From: Catenovulum maritimum
Lineage (GTDB): Bacteria > Pseudomonadota > Gammaproteobacteria > Enterobacterales > Alteromonadaceae
Direction: 5' to 3'
DNA: 64,000 nucleotides
Assembly: GCF_001050375.1 (NCBI RefSeq)
Contig: NZ_KQ130486.1
Location: forward strand, 122,880 to 186,879
Part shown: positions 17,578 to 27,200 of the stretch, in pieces
How positions within the stretch are numbered: the stretch's first letter is position 1
Layout: each line of letters starts with the position of its first letter
The notes under the pieces: model-generated
Database searches by the model: none
The model's input: the letters and a program-made list of their open reading frames with translations, nothing else
What the model was told of the DNA's origin: nothing
Position numbers and translations under genes: made by a program

Positions 17578-18453
17578 CTAAAAAAATAAAGAAACGGGTA
17601 AGCAAAAATCTAAACTGAATTTTTCATCATTATCCAAAAATTGGTTTTGATGGTAATGAACATATGCAGGTGTTGATAACATTTTAAAACCTGAAGTCGG
17701 TAACCATTGTTCCAAAATCAAACTTAACTGGGGTAGCAAATCACCATACTTTCCCTTCAATTTAAACACAGCGTATAAACCGCCCGGAATCGTTAAGCTA
17801 TTAACGACGCCTCGTCGGGTTAAAGGTTTATCAATTGCCAAGCAAGCAACATAACGACACTTATCTAACTCTGTCACCGCAGGATTAGAATGGTGCAAGC
17901 CAAATTGCTGAGTAAAATCTCGGTTTTCTGATTCAGCCCAAGCTTTTAAAATTTGCCAAGCGATACTAATTGATCGGCCATAACCTTTATGCCTAACATA
18001 AGCAACTTGCCTTGCTGGTAGCTCTATTAGCTCAGCTTTAGGCATGATAGATTTATCGACTCTTTGATAAGCAGCTGCTATCTCAGGATCTTTTAAATAA
18101 GGCTTTTCTTTAGTTTGACTTTCAGTGTCTCGCCACTGACCAGGAGAAGTGCCAAAAGTTGCTTTAAATGCTCGGCTAAAAGAAGATACTGACGAAAATC
18201 CACACTTAGTGGCGACTTCTAATACACTTGCTTTGCTATCAAACATCAACTGATTAGCGGCGTATTCCATTCTAGCTCGTCGAATATACGCATGAACCGA
18301 ATCGCCAACGACTAATTTAAAAATACGATGAAAATGTTGTTCTGAATAGGCCGCAACTGCAGCAAGTTGCTTTGCTGGCAGTGGCTGAGTAATGTCTTGA
18401 TGAATATGAAATAACACATCATTGATTCTAGAAATTTTTTGATTATCAAGCAT
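17578..18453 (-). CDS. AraC-family regulator with GyrI-like effector domain
   Basis: 291 residues. The N-terminal ~105 residues are a double helix-turn-helix of AraC type (ATKCGFSSVSSFSRAFKATFGTSPGQWR). Residues ~130-290 resemble the GyrI/Rob-like small-molecule-binding domain (ELPARQVAYVRHKGYG near 140, then GGLYAVFKLKGKYGDLLPQL). This arrangement (DNA binding first, effector second) is typical of Rob/SbmC-like regulators that bind hydrophobic or cationic compounds. It is divergent from the aminotransferase at 18567. A direct repeat in the gap may be its operator. Confidence 0.88.
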   Translation of the reverse strand: MLDNQKISRINDVLFHIHQDITQPLPAKQLAAVAAYSEQHFHRIFKLVVGDSVHAYIRRARMEYAANQLMFDSKASVLEVATKCGFSSVSSFSRAFKATFGTSPGQWRDTESQTKEKPYLKDPEIAAAYQRVDKSIMPKAELIELPARQVAYVRHKGYGRSISIAWQILKAWAESENRDFTQQFGLHHSNPAVTELDKCRYVACLAIDKPLTRRGVVNSLTIPGGLYAVFKLKGKYGDLLPQLSLILEQWLPTSGFKMLSTPAYVHYHQNQFLDNDEKFSLDFCLPVSLFF

Positions 18454-18472
18454 TTAATAAAGCCAAATTAAA

Positions 18473-18511
18473 AAAGCATAAATGGACATAAATTAAAGCA
18501 TAAATGGACAT
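18473..18511. promoter_or_regulatory. Two direct repeats, 22-bp period, in divergent AraC/aminotransferase gap
   Basis: AAAGCATAAATGGACAT occurs at 18473-18489 and again exactly at 18495-18511. The 22-base period (two helical turns) and the location just upstream of the AraC-type gene suit an operator for a two-HTH regulator. The binding protein is inferred from neighbourhood. Confidence 0.5.
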
Positions 18512-18566
18512 CAATATAATTACAAGTTTAAGTATGATTCGCCAAATTTTAAAAAAGTAGATCATT

Positions 18567-19727
18567 ATGAAACTAGCTAAATCATTACAACAAATACAAC
18601 CTTCTTACATTCGTGAAATTTTAAGTGCAGCGCAAGCAGAAGGCGTCATTTCTTTAGCTGGTGGCTTACCTGATGGTGATAACTTCCCTATCGCGTTAAT
18701 GGCTCAATCTTTAATTGATCTACCAACCAAGCCGGAGCTTTTCCAATACGGTCATACTGCTGGGTTTGGCCCTTTATTAGATTACTTTCAAAAAGCTTAC
18801 CAATTACCTGAAAACCAAAGCGCTATAGTTTGTACTGGCTCACAGCAAGGCTTAGATTTAATCGCCAGAGCTTTCTTAAATCCTGGCGACAAAGTCGTAA
18901 TGGAAGCACCAAGTTACTTAGGCGCACTTCAAGTGTTTGGCTTAGCGCAAGCTGACGTTGTTAGTATAGAGCAACAAGCCGAAGGCCCAGATTTAGAGCA
19001 ATTAGAAAGCTGCTTCGCTGAACAAGAAATTGTTATGTTTTACGCAGTGCCAGACTTTCATAACCCAACGGGTGTATGTTGGTCACTAGAGGTACGCCAA
19101 AAAGTCGCAGCCTTATGTATAAAATATGGCGTAACTTTAATAGAAGACGTGCCATACCGTGAATTAAGATTTACTGGAGAAGCTTTACCTTTAGTTTCAA
19201 GCTTTTGCCCTGATCATTCATTAGTATTAAGATCTTTCTCAAAAATTGCGACACCTGGCATACGCTTAGGTTTAGTTACAGGTAAAACTGATTGGATAAA
19301 CCCATTAATTAAAGTTAAGCAATCTGCTGATTTGCATTCAAGTATTCCGATGCAAGCTGTGTTACTCGATTTACTAAGCCATGGTGAGTTTGATAAACAC
19401 ATTCAAAATTTAAGAGATTTGTACCAAAAAAGATATCAGGTACTCAGTGATAACTTAAATCAAAAGTTACCTAGTGGCTGCGAATTAAACTCAGTAGATG
19501 GCGGCATGTTTGTTTGGTTAACGATTCCTGATTGCGATGTTTTTGATCTCGCCAAAGCCGCACTCGAAAATAATGTTGCAGTAGTACCAAGTTCTGTATT
19601 TTACCAACAAGGCGCTAAAATCACGCCAGCATTAAGGCTCAACTTTACGAATGCATCAGAAGCTGAATTAGCATTAGCTGTTGATCGTTTAGTTGAAGTG
19701 ATAAATGCTAAATGCACTTGTGCTTAA
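18567..19727 (+). CDS. PLP-dependent aminotransferase, class I/II (MocR/LysN-like)
   Basis: 386 residues. The start SYIREILSAAQAEGVISLAGGLPDG is typical of the 2-aminoadipate/valine-pyruvate-type group. PLP-binding features: TGSQQGLDLIARAFLNPGD near 92, YAVPDFHNPTGVCWS near 158 and the Schiff-base lysine in RSFSKIATPGIRLG near 225. The C-terminal small domain has PALRLNFTNAS. It transfers amino groups between an amino acid and a 2-oxo acid. The exact substrate cannot be told from sequence. Divergent from the AraC/GyrI regulator, which may control it. Confidence 0.9.
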   Translation: MKLAKSLQQIQPSYIREILSAAQAEGVISLAGGLPDGDNFPIALMAQSLIDLPTKPELFQYGHTAGFGPLLDYFQKAYQLPENQSAIVCTGSQQGLDLIARAFLNPGDKVVMEAPSYLGALQVFGLAQADVVSIEQQAEGPDLEQLESCFAEQEIVMFYAVPDFHNPTGVCWSLEVRQKVAALCIKYGVTLIEDVPYRELRFTGEALPLVSSFCPDHSLVLRSFSKIATPGIRLGLVTGKTDWINPLIKVKQSADLHSSIPMQAVLLDLLSHGEFDKHIQNLRDLYQKRYQVLSDNLNQKLPSGCELNSVDGGMFVWLTIPDCDVFDLAKAALENNVAVVPSSVFYQQGAKITPALRLNFTNASEAELALAVDRLVEVINAKCTCA

Positions 19728-19770
19728 CCGCACCTCATTTAATTTTTATCTCAACACACCCTAGTCACTA

Positions 19771-19798
19771 GTCAGGCAAACAAATCCGTTTGTCTGAC
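19771..19798 (+). terminator. Terminator after aminotransferase gene
   Basis: GTCAGGCAAAC and GTTTGTCTGAC pair (one G-T wobble) around AAATCC and are followed by TTCTTCC. It lies 43 bases after the stop codon of the aminotransferase gene. Confidence 0.7.
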
Positions 19799-19897
19799 TT
19801 CTTCCAAACAAGATTCTGCCTATCTAACTAGATTAATTACCAAGTTGTAAATAAACCGCTATAGTTATTTTAAGTCTGTCAAAAAAACACAATAAAG

Positions 19898-21304
19898 ATG
19901 AACTTAAAATTTGAAAACATACTACTTAATGTCTCTAAATCAGAAGTTATCGACACTGGCGATTTACAACAAGCTGCCAGACTAATTATTGAGTCAATTT
20001 TAGCTGGGCTAGAAATAAAACGCTGTGGGATTTGGCTGACCAATGATGATGTCACTGCTATAGAGTGTAAGCTATTAATTGACACCTACCATGAAACTGA
20101 AATTGAAGAGCTCAAACTCTACCGCAAAGATTTCCCGACTTATTTTAAATTTTTAGATACAGAAAGGTCTATTGTTGCCGTCAATGCTGAGACTGACTCT
20201 GCCACTGCTGAATTTAAAGACGTTTACCTAATCCCACATAAAATACGCTCTATGCTAGACATGCCAATTCGGCATAAAGGAAAGATGATAGGCATCATAT
20301 GTGCTGAAAACATTGGCGAGATAAAACATTGGACTTCAGCTGAAATCACATTTGCCAGCGCTGTATCTGATTTATATGGCCGAGCAATAACTGCAAACGA
20401 AAGAAACCAATATCAAGCAAAATTAGAAGAACAAAATAAAAATTTAGAAGAAATTGTTCAAGCAAGAACCGAAGAGTTAGAAGCCAGTTTTGAACATTTA
20501 AAACAAACTCAATCCAAATTAATAGAAATAGAAAAAATGGCATCGCTTGGTAACTTAGTCGCAGGTGTCGCACACGAAGTAAACACCCCGATTAGCGTCG
20601 CAATAACAGGTACTACATACAATGTCGAAGCCTTAAGGGAACTTGAAGATCTTTTAGATACAGGAAAGCTAACAAAAGAAAAATTGCTCAGACAAATCAA
20701 GATCCTCAAAGACTCCGACGAGCTTATTTTTCAAAATTTAAACCGCGCGGTAGACTTAATCCAAAACTTTAAACGCACAGCGGCAGATCAGTCCACTCAA
20801 CAAAAAGTCCAGTTTGATGTGGGCAGCTATATAACCAACACCCTATCTAGTTTATTACCCATGCTAAGAAGCCATCAAGTCAAACTAGATACAAGTGTTC
20901 AAGAAGGCGTTATCCTAAATGCCAGTCCAGGTATACTAGCTCAAATTATTACGATTTTAGTTCAAAACGCTTGTTATCATGCTTTTACTTCCCACCACAC
21001 AAATAAACAACTCTCGATTGAACTAACTTTAGCTAACTCATTCTGCACTTTAGCCGTAAAAGATAACGGCCAAGGGATTAAACAGGAAAACCAACAGCGA
21101 ATATTTGAACCATTTTTTACCACCAATAGGTTTGGTGGTGGAACTGGCTTAGGCCTTTCCATTTTATATAATTTGGTCACCCAACAATTAAATGGAGAAG
21201 TACAACTGATATCCACTGAAGGTATGGGTTGTGAATTTAAGATCCAACTACCAAACGCGACAATCAAAACGGCGAAAAAAGAAGCTACGCCTGATAAAGC
21301 CTAA
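19898..21304 (+). CDS. GAF-domain sensor histidine kinase
   Basis: 468 residues, no membrane segment, so cytoplasmic. A GAF domain (~15-165, ending IRHKGKMIGIICAENIG) is followed by a coiled coil (~168-215). The phosphoacceptor is in MASLGNLVAGVAHEVNTP (His near 225). The ATPase domain shows QNACYHAF (N box), VKDNGQGIKQ (G1) and GGGTGLGLSIL (G2). No receiver domain and no adjacent response regulator are present, so it is an orphan kinase. The kinase region closely resembles that of the PAS kinase at 37954, including the NTP after the His-Glu pair. The 3' end overlaps the convergent MAPEG gene by 20 bases. Confidence 0.9.
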   Translation: MNLKFENILLNVSKSEVIDTGDLQQAARLIIESILAGLEIKRCGIWLTNDDVTAIECKLLIDTYHETEIEELKLYRKDFPTYFKFLDTERSIVAVNAETDSATAEFKDVYLIPHKIRSMLDMPIRHKGKMIGIICAENIGEIKHWTSAEITFASAVSDLYGRAITANERNQYQAKLEEQNKNLEEIVQARTEELEASFEHLKQTQSKLIEIEKMASLGNLVAGVAHEVNTPISVAITGTTYNVEALRELEDLLDTGKLTKEKLLRQIKILKDSDELIFQNLNRAVDLIQNFKRTAADQSTQQKVQFDVGSYITNTLSSLLPMLRSHQVKLDTSVQEGVILNASPGILAQIITILVQNACYHAFTSHHTNKQLSIELTLANSFCTLAVKDNGQGIKQENQQRIFEPFFTTNRFGGGTGLGLSILYNLVTQQLNGEVQLISTEGMGCEFKIQLPNATIKTAKKEATPDKA

Positions 21305-21707
21305 CAGCGCACAAAACAAAAATCCCAATATTACAAAGCAAGCCAATTAAATAAAAGTAGCTTCTCGGACTAGGATTTTTTTCAGTTGCGATCGCGTAAT
21401 ACAAAATCATGTGGATAATTCTAGCCAGTGCATATCCCCAAACCAAGACACTCAACCAAAATGCTTCTACACCAACCAATATCGCTAACACAATCGCCCC
21501 AAAAATAGCGGGAAAATTTTCTAACGAATTCAGGTATGTTCTATGCGCTCGAAAAACAAAATCTTGATGGCCTAAGCTTTCATCAATTTTACCCGGTATT
21601 GCATTCTGTCGGCGAGCTTTAACACTCGAAGCAATAATACCTTGAATTAAAATAGTTAAAAGGAGACATAATATCCCCCAATAACTCATGACATAATCAT
21701 TTAGCAC
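21285..21707 (-). CDS. MAPEG-family membrane protein
   Basis: 140 residues with four hydrophobic helices. The signature FRAHRTYLNSLENFPAIF near 51 is typical of MAPEG proteins (membrane-associated eicosanoid and glutathione metabolism family), whose Arg/Asn/Glu residues line the active site. Bacterial members include glutathione transferases, but many have no known substrate. Its neighbours upstream (pirin and azoreductase) suggest a loose detoxification or redox context. Confidence 0.85.
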   Translation of the reverse strand: MLNDYVMSYWGILCLLLTILIQGIIASSVKARRQNAIPGKIDESLGHQDFVFRAHRTYLNSLENFPAIFGAIVLAILVGVEAFWLSVLVWGYALARIIHMILYYAIATEKNPSPRSYFYLIGLLCNIGIFVLCAVRLYQA

Positions 21708-21740
21708 GTTTTGCTCCTCTATCAGCTAATTTAGCCCTGA

Positions 21741-22601
21741 TTAATCAACCAAAGTACCTGATTGATAATCCTTAATTGCTTGCTCTATCTCTTCAGTGCT
21801 ATTCATTACAAATGGGCCATGTTGCACTATGCTTTCGCCTAAAGGCTTGCCTGCAATACATAAGAAGCGAGATTGAGCGGCAGCAGTTAACTTAAGCTTA
21901 CCAGATTGATTCAACCTAGCTAAATTTTGACTAGCTAAAATGGTCTGATCTGCACCTATCTTCACTTCGCCTTGGAAGCAATAAATAAAGCAATTAAAAC
22001 CATCAGCAATATCGACCTCAATATCAAGGGTTTCTTCTACCTCAAAATCTAAATAAATAGGTAAAGTTTTAACCTGTTGCATACGGCCAGCAACAGCGCG
22101 ATCATTTACATTCGTTTCACCTGCAATTGCCGTAAGTTTAAAACCATCAAACTCATAGTTTGGGATTTCACTCGCGGGTATATCTTGATAGCCAGCGGCC
22201 TGCATTTTGTCTTCAGCAGCAAGATTCAACCAAAGCTGAAAACCGTGCATTTTGCCTTGTGTTTGCTTTGGCATTTCTGAGTGTATAACGCCTCTGCCTG
22301 CGGTCATCCACTGCACTCCGCCGTCCGATAATAACCCAACATTGCCCATATGATCTTGATGTTCCATTTTTCCGGCTAACATATAGGTGATAGTTTCAAA
22401 ACCTCTGTGTGGGTGGGCAGGAAAACCCGCGATATAATCATCGGCAGACTCTGAGCCAAATTCATCCAACATTAAAAAAGGATCGAACCTTTCAGCCCTT
22501 GGCCCAGAAAAAACTCTCAATAATTTAACGCCTGCACCATCGGACGCAGCTCTAGCCGTTATTTTTTCAATAACCTGTCTCGGTTTATTTTGCGTACTCA
22601 T
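21741..22601 (-). CDS. Pirin family protein (quercetinase-like bicupin)
   Basis: 286 residues. The first cupin shows GFPAHPHRGFETITYMLAG (metal-binding His residues near 60-67) and MEHQDHMGNVG, then TAGRGVIHSEMP near 100, as in E. coli YhhW. A pirin C-terminal domain follows, ending with PLGESIVQHGPFVMN. Relatives oxidise flavonols such as quercetin, but the natural role in marine bacteria is not known. The start lies two bases after the azoreductase stop, so the two are translated from one mRNA. Confidence 0.92.
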   Translation of the reverse strand: MSTQNKPRQVIEKITARAASDGAGVKLLRVFSGPRAERFDPFLMLDEFGSESADDYIAGFPAHPHRGFETITYMLAGKMEHQDHMGNVGLLSDGGVQWMTAGRGVIHSEMPKQTQGKMHGFQLWLNLAAEDKMQAAGYQDIPASEIPNYEFDGFKLTAIAGETNVNDRAVAGRMQQVKTLPIYLDFEVEETLDIEVDIADGFNCFIYCFQGEVKIGADQTILASQNLARLNQSGKLKLTAAAQSRFLCIAGKPLGESIVQHGPFVMNSTEEIEQAIKDYQSGTLVD

Positions 22602-22603
22602 AC

Positions 22604-23203
22604 TTACCTCACTAACTCAGCTATTTGCTGCTCTGCTCTTGCTATACTTGGCTCTCTATGACCTTGCATATTCAAAGCCTCAGCATAAACAACTTCAATT
22701 TCAGTTAAACCAATAAAGTTTAAAAATGTAGTTACAAACTGTATCTGTGTATCTCTTGCTGAATCCTTATGCACTCCGCCTCTCGTCGTTACTAAGTAAA
22801 CTTGTTTACCATTTAATAAGCCAACTGGGCCTTGCTCTGTATACTTAAAAGTAACCCCTGCCCTAGCAATATGATCAATCCAAGCTTTTAACATAGATGG
22901 AATATTGAAGTTGTACATAGGTAAACCTATTACTAAAATATCCGCTTGTTTAACCTCATTGATTAACCCATCAGAAAAATCGACTTTTTTCTGCTGCTCT
23001 GCACTTCGGCTAGCCTCTGGCGTTGATAAAGCTTGTATCCAGTCACCATCTAGATGTGGGATTGCTTGTTCAGAAAAACTTCTGTTAATAACAGCTAAGT
23101 CAGAATATTTCTCACTTAACTCTGCTACAACTTTTTGATTTAATTGGCTCGAAACCCCATTTTCACCGAACAAACTAGAATCTATTTTTAATACTGTTTT
23201 CAT
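22604..23203 (-). CDS. azoR: FMN-dependent NADH-azoreductase
   Basis: 199 residues, the usual length of AzoR. The start MKTVLKIDSSLFGENGVSS is the flavodoxin-like phosphate loop for FMN. Near 95, VIGLPMYNFNIPSMLKAWIDHIARAGVTF is the family signature (split here: PMYNFNIPS, then LKAWIDHI), followed by TTRGGVH near 140. It reduces azo compounds and quinones with NADH through FMN in the cytoplasm, a typical electrophile defence. RBS TTGGAGAA precedes the ATG. It shares an operon with the pirin gene and is divergent from a LysR regulator. Confidence 0.93.
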   Translation of the reverse strand: MKTVLKIDSSLFGENGVSSQLNQKVVAELSEKYSDLAVINRSFSEQAIPHLDGDWIQALSTPEASRSAEQQKKVDFSDGLINEVKQADILVIGLPMYNFNIPSMLKAWIDHIARAGVTFKYTEQGPVGLLNGKQVYLVTTRGGVHKDSARDTQIQFVTTFLNFIGLTEIEVVYAEALNMQGHREPSIARAEQQIAELVR

Positions 23204-23216
23204 ATTATTTCTCCAA

Positions 23217-23235
23217 ATTGATTTCTGACATCAAT
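23217..23235. promoter_or_regulatory. Candidate LysR operator
   Basis: ATTGAT-TTCTGAC-ATCAAT is a perfect 6-bp inverted repeat with a seven-base spacer. It lies between azoR and the divergent LysR gene and covers the azoR leader. The shape fits the LysR T-N11-A type. Confidence 0.45.
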
Positions 23236-23303
23236 AATACAAGTATATTTTTGATTAAATGCGCTAATATTTAGCAATAATCAATCAACTTTTTAGATAT
23301 AAA

Positions 23304-24194
23304 ATGCAGATACCAAAAATAAGCCTAGAACAATGGGCGACGTTTAAAACCGTTGTAGATGAAGGCAGCTTTGCCAAGGCAGCAGAATGCTTACACAAAA
23401 GCCAATCTAGCATTAGCTACATAATTAATAACTTACAGGCTCAATTGCCAAGCCCTGTACTACAAATACAAGGCCGCAAAGCTGAGCTAACCGACACAGG
23501 CAAAGCCTTATACCGCCATGCCAAAAACTTACTCGACTCTGCCTCTGCAATTGAAAAAACAGCGGCTTATCTTGCCACTGGCTGGGAAAATGAAATCAGT
23601 CTGGCAATAGATGCCATAGTGCATCTGGATCCTATCTTCGAAAAATTAGCTCAATTCTCAAATCAATATCCGCAAACTAGGATCAAAATTTTAGAAACCA
23701 CATTATCAGCAACAGAAGAAGCTTTATTAGAGAAAAAAGCAGATATCGTTTTCACCCCCAAATTACCGCCTGGGTTTTTAGGCACGCCAATCGGCACGGT
23801 TGATATGATAGCGGTTGCACATCCAGATAATTCAATTTTTAAACTCAGCAACTCAATCACCAGCGAAGAGTTAAAACAGTTCAGACAAATTGTCATTCGA
23901 GACAATGGCATTAGAAGACAACAAGATGCGGGCTGGTTAGGTTCAGAACAAAGGTGGACAGTCACCAACCCCAGCACTTCAATAAAAGCCGTTATGGCGA
24001 ATATAGGGTTTGCTTTTTTGCCTCATAGCTTCATCAAAAATGAACTTAAAAACGGCCAATTAAAGCAAATTAACCTAGCTCAAGATGCCAAGCGTGTTTT
24101 ACCCATTTATCTAGTCACTAAAGATACTGATTTTATAGGACCAGCCACCTCAAAATTAATCGACTACTTAAAAACAATAAAACCTATGGTGTAG
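23304..24194 (+). CDS. LysR-family transcriptional regulator
   Basis: 296 residues. The helix-turn-helix is at ~17-40 (GSFAKAAECLHKSQSSISYIINNL) and the substrate-binding domain at ~90-290. Unlike many LysR proteins the recognition helix reads SSISYIINNLQ, as in YhaJ/AaeR-like regulators. It is divergent from azoR-pirin, 100 bases away, with a dyad-symmetric site in between. The likely job is to induce those genes in response to quinones or similar compounds. This is inferred from position and from known LysR-azoreductase pairs. Confidence 0.88.
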   Translation: MQIPKISLEQWATFKTVVDEGSFAKAAECLHKSQSSISYIINNLQAQLPSPVLQIQGRKAELTDTGKALYRHAKNLLDSASAIEKTAAYLATGWENEISLAIDAIVHLDPIFEKLAQFSNQYPQTRIKILETTLSATEEALLEKKADIVFTPKLPPGFLGTPIGTVDMIAVAHPDNSIFKLSNSITSEELKQFRQIVIRDNGIRRQQDAGWLGSEQRWTVTNPSTSIKAVMANIGFAFLPHSFIKNELKNGQLKQINLAQDAKRVLPIYLVTKDTDFIGPATSKLIDYLKTIKPMV

Positions 24195-24285
24195 TTTATA
24201 AAAATTTCAAAACCATAAAATTGTATTAGATATGTTAACACTGTAAAATGTATGACCTTTTAAAACATAACATCAAGTACGATAA

Positions 24286-27200
24286 GTGTCTAAACTCTCT
24301 AGTATATTAGTTTCAGCTTCAATTATTGCCATTTTATCCGCTTGCGGTGGCGGTGATAGCAAAACGTCAGCAAGTAACTATCAAGCAATCATAGATAATC
24401 CTATTGAATATAGCCAAACTGAGTTGTTAGCCGCATTTGAAGAAAAGGTAGATTCTGAATATAAAGGTAAAAAACAGGATGTAAATTTAGATATAGTCAA
24501 AGCACATGATATATATCACCTACTTTGGGGACAATATAGCAGTGAGATACCGCAAGTTCCTTATACCGAGCTGACGAATAATGCTAGAGCTCCACTTCAA
24601 GCTAACTTAGCCCAAGTAATTACATCCGATATAAAATTAAATAAAAGCTTAACTCGTTCGGCCCAAACCCGAACTTCATCGAAAGTTTCAGGTACTTTAA
24701 ACTGTGGTTGGTCAGGTTTTATCCGATACACAGCTAACTTAGACAATCAAGGTGTAGGTACAATTATTTATGAACTTGATCAGTGCCAAACAAATACCTC
24801 AAATAATATAAACTCAGGAAGAGGTGCTATTAGTGTAAGTTTAAATAAATTCGACAACTTCAATTATGTTATCTACTTTGACAATCTTGCCTCCAGCATC
24901 AAAAACTATCGAACTGGTGAGAATATTCATAGGTTCAGCACAACTGGATATTTTCAAATCAACTATGTAACAGATGAAGCCTATCCATTTTATCCTATGG
25001 TTGATTTCAAACAGAACTTACTTACCACAATTAACAATAGGCAAATACTCTCTCAACTCAGTAGCTATTTTGAAAGTCCAAAAGGCAATATATACATATC
25101 TGATATTGGCCATGTAGAGATAAAATCCAGTCTTGAAAATAGATCATTATATAACCCTAGATCTGGCTCAATTACACTCATTGGCGACAAGTCCGTTCAA
25201 TTTCAATTTGAACCTTATTGGGACTTTGCCAAATACTTAGAAGATACCAACCATGATGACGAACTTGATAGCGGCGTTTACATAGATGATTTTCGTTTCC
25301 CATTAGATAGCCAAGATATTAATGATTATCAACTACAGCCTATTGAAGATTTAAACATTCCACCTAAAGTTTACTCTCCTGATATTCCATATGGAAAAAC
25401 ATATTACACAAGCACGCCAATACAGCTTAAATCTGCAGGAAATGTGCATGATAGAGATACACTAAACGAAGATATTACTATTAGTTTTAATTGGTACATC
25501 AATGGTGAATTAGTTAAAGATATCCACGGTGATACCTTACCAGCATACAAAGCTGTGTTTGGTGACGAGATAAAGGCAACACTAGTAGCATTTGACGGCC
25601 TAAATACAGTTGAAGGCCCGCCTCAATACATCAATTTATTAAACTCTCCTGCTACCTTGACGGTTAGCAACCTACCGACTAACCCCAATAGTGAAGAGCA
25701 AATAAGCTTTACTGTGGATATCACAGATCCTGATTTTTTAACCTTTGATGATACACCTAATCTAAACTTTGTAATGACAGCAGCCCCGACAGGTGCAGTT
25801 ATGAATCACCAAGGTTCTGTCGAATGGACTGCTAGCCCAGAGTTTATCTTTCCAGAGCAATCATTCAATTTTAATTTTTCAATGCTAAATCCAGCTGGAG
25901 AAATTAGCCAAGAAACTCATACGACCTCTGTATTCATTAAAGATGATCAAGCAATGCCGATAGCACGTTCTGGTATAGAAGCGCCAAACCAAAATGATTC
26001 AATCTGGATTGGTGATTTTACTGGCGACGGCAAAAATGAGATTTTATCTACCGACAATAACAACAGAGTATTTTTGATATCAGAACAAACGGGGTCATAC
26101 ACCCAGTCTTGGATGTATCCTTTTAAAATGCCGACCTCAGGTTCAATTGTGCAAGTAATTGGCAAAAATATTGATCAAAATGCCCCCCTTGAAATTATAG
26201 TTGCAACCGAAACTGGTATCAGTTTAATCGACGACAAAACTAAAATGGCAAAAGTGTTGCTTGAATTAAATGATAATCAAGCGATCCGAAAAATAGACAT
26301 AGTCGATCTAGAGAATAATGGTGAATTAACTTTACTGTTACTCACCTCTAACTCAATACTAAAAGCATATCGAATGAAAGATTTGAACACGCAAATATTC
26401 AGTACAAATCTAGCTTCAGCATCCGATATCGCAATTGCCAATGTTGATGATGACAACCAGCTAGAAATCATCACAAATAACGGTCACATCTATGACGGAA
26501 AAACCTTCTCAAACCAATGGATAAGCAGTACCAAACTTGGCTCAAGCATGGTGACCACGGCTGATCTAGATAACGACGGTATTAGCGAAATTATCGGTGC
26601 GGATACTTGGGGTAATCTCAGTGTATTTTCTGCAAATACCAAAACACAGCTCTATGCTTTTGATCAGTTCAATGCCTGTAACATTGAAGCCACAAACATT
26701 GACCAAGACGCTGAAATAGAAGTTGTTCTGAGTGATTGCCAATGGGGCAATATTACAGCATACGATTGGAATAAAGCAGAACAAACTCTGGAAGAAAAAT
26801 GGTTATTATCAGTACGAGAATATGATTCAAAATCACTTACCTTTGGTGACTCAGATAATGATGGTTTACAAGAGATACATTGGAGCGCACTTCAAGCTAG
26901 GATACGAACTAATCGACTTATTGTAGCTGATTTAGCGAATGAAACAGCCACACTTAAAACTAAGGGAAGCGGAATTCAACTAGATAAATATTCGACTGCA
27001 GGCTGGGCTGAGGTAGAGTCCGGTAATGAAAGTGCCGTCTTTTTTATACCTGAGAGCAATATTGGATTTGATGGTAGTAGGCTCGCTTTCATAACTCCAG
27101 ACGGAAACCTTAGTATTAGTGACGAAATATCTAGCAATTGGGATAAGAGTCAATACGCAGCCGTAACTGATTTCAATAAGGATGGCATCGGGGACATATT

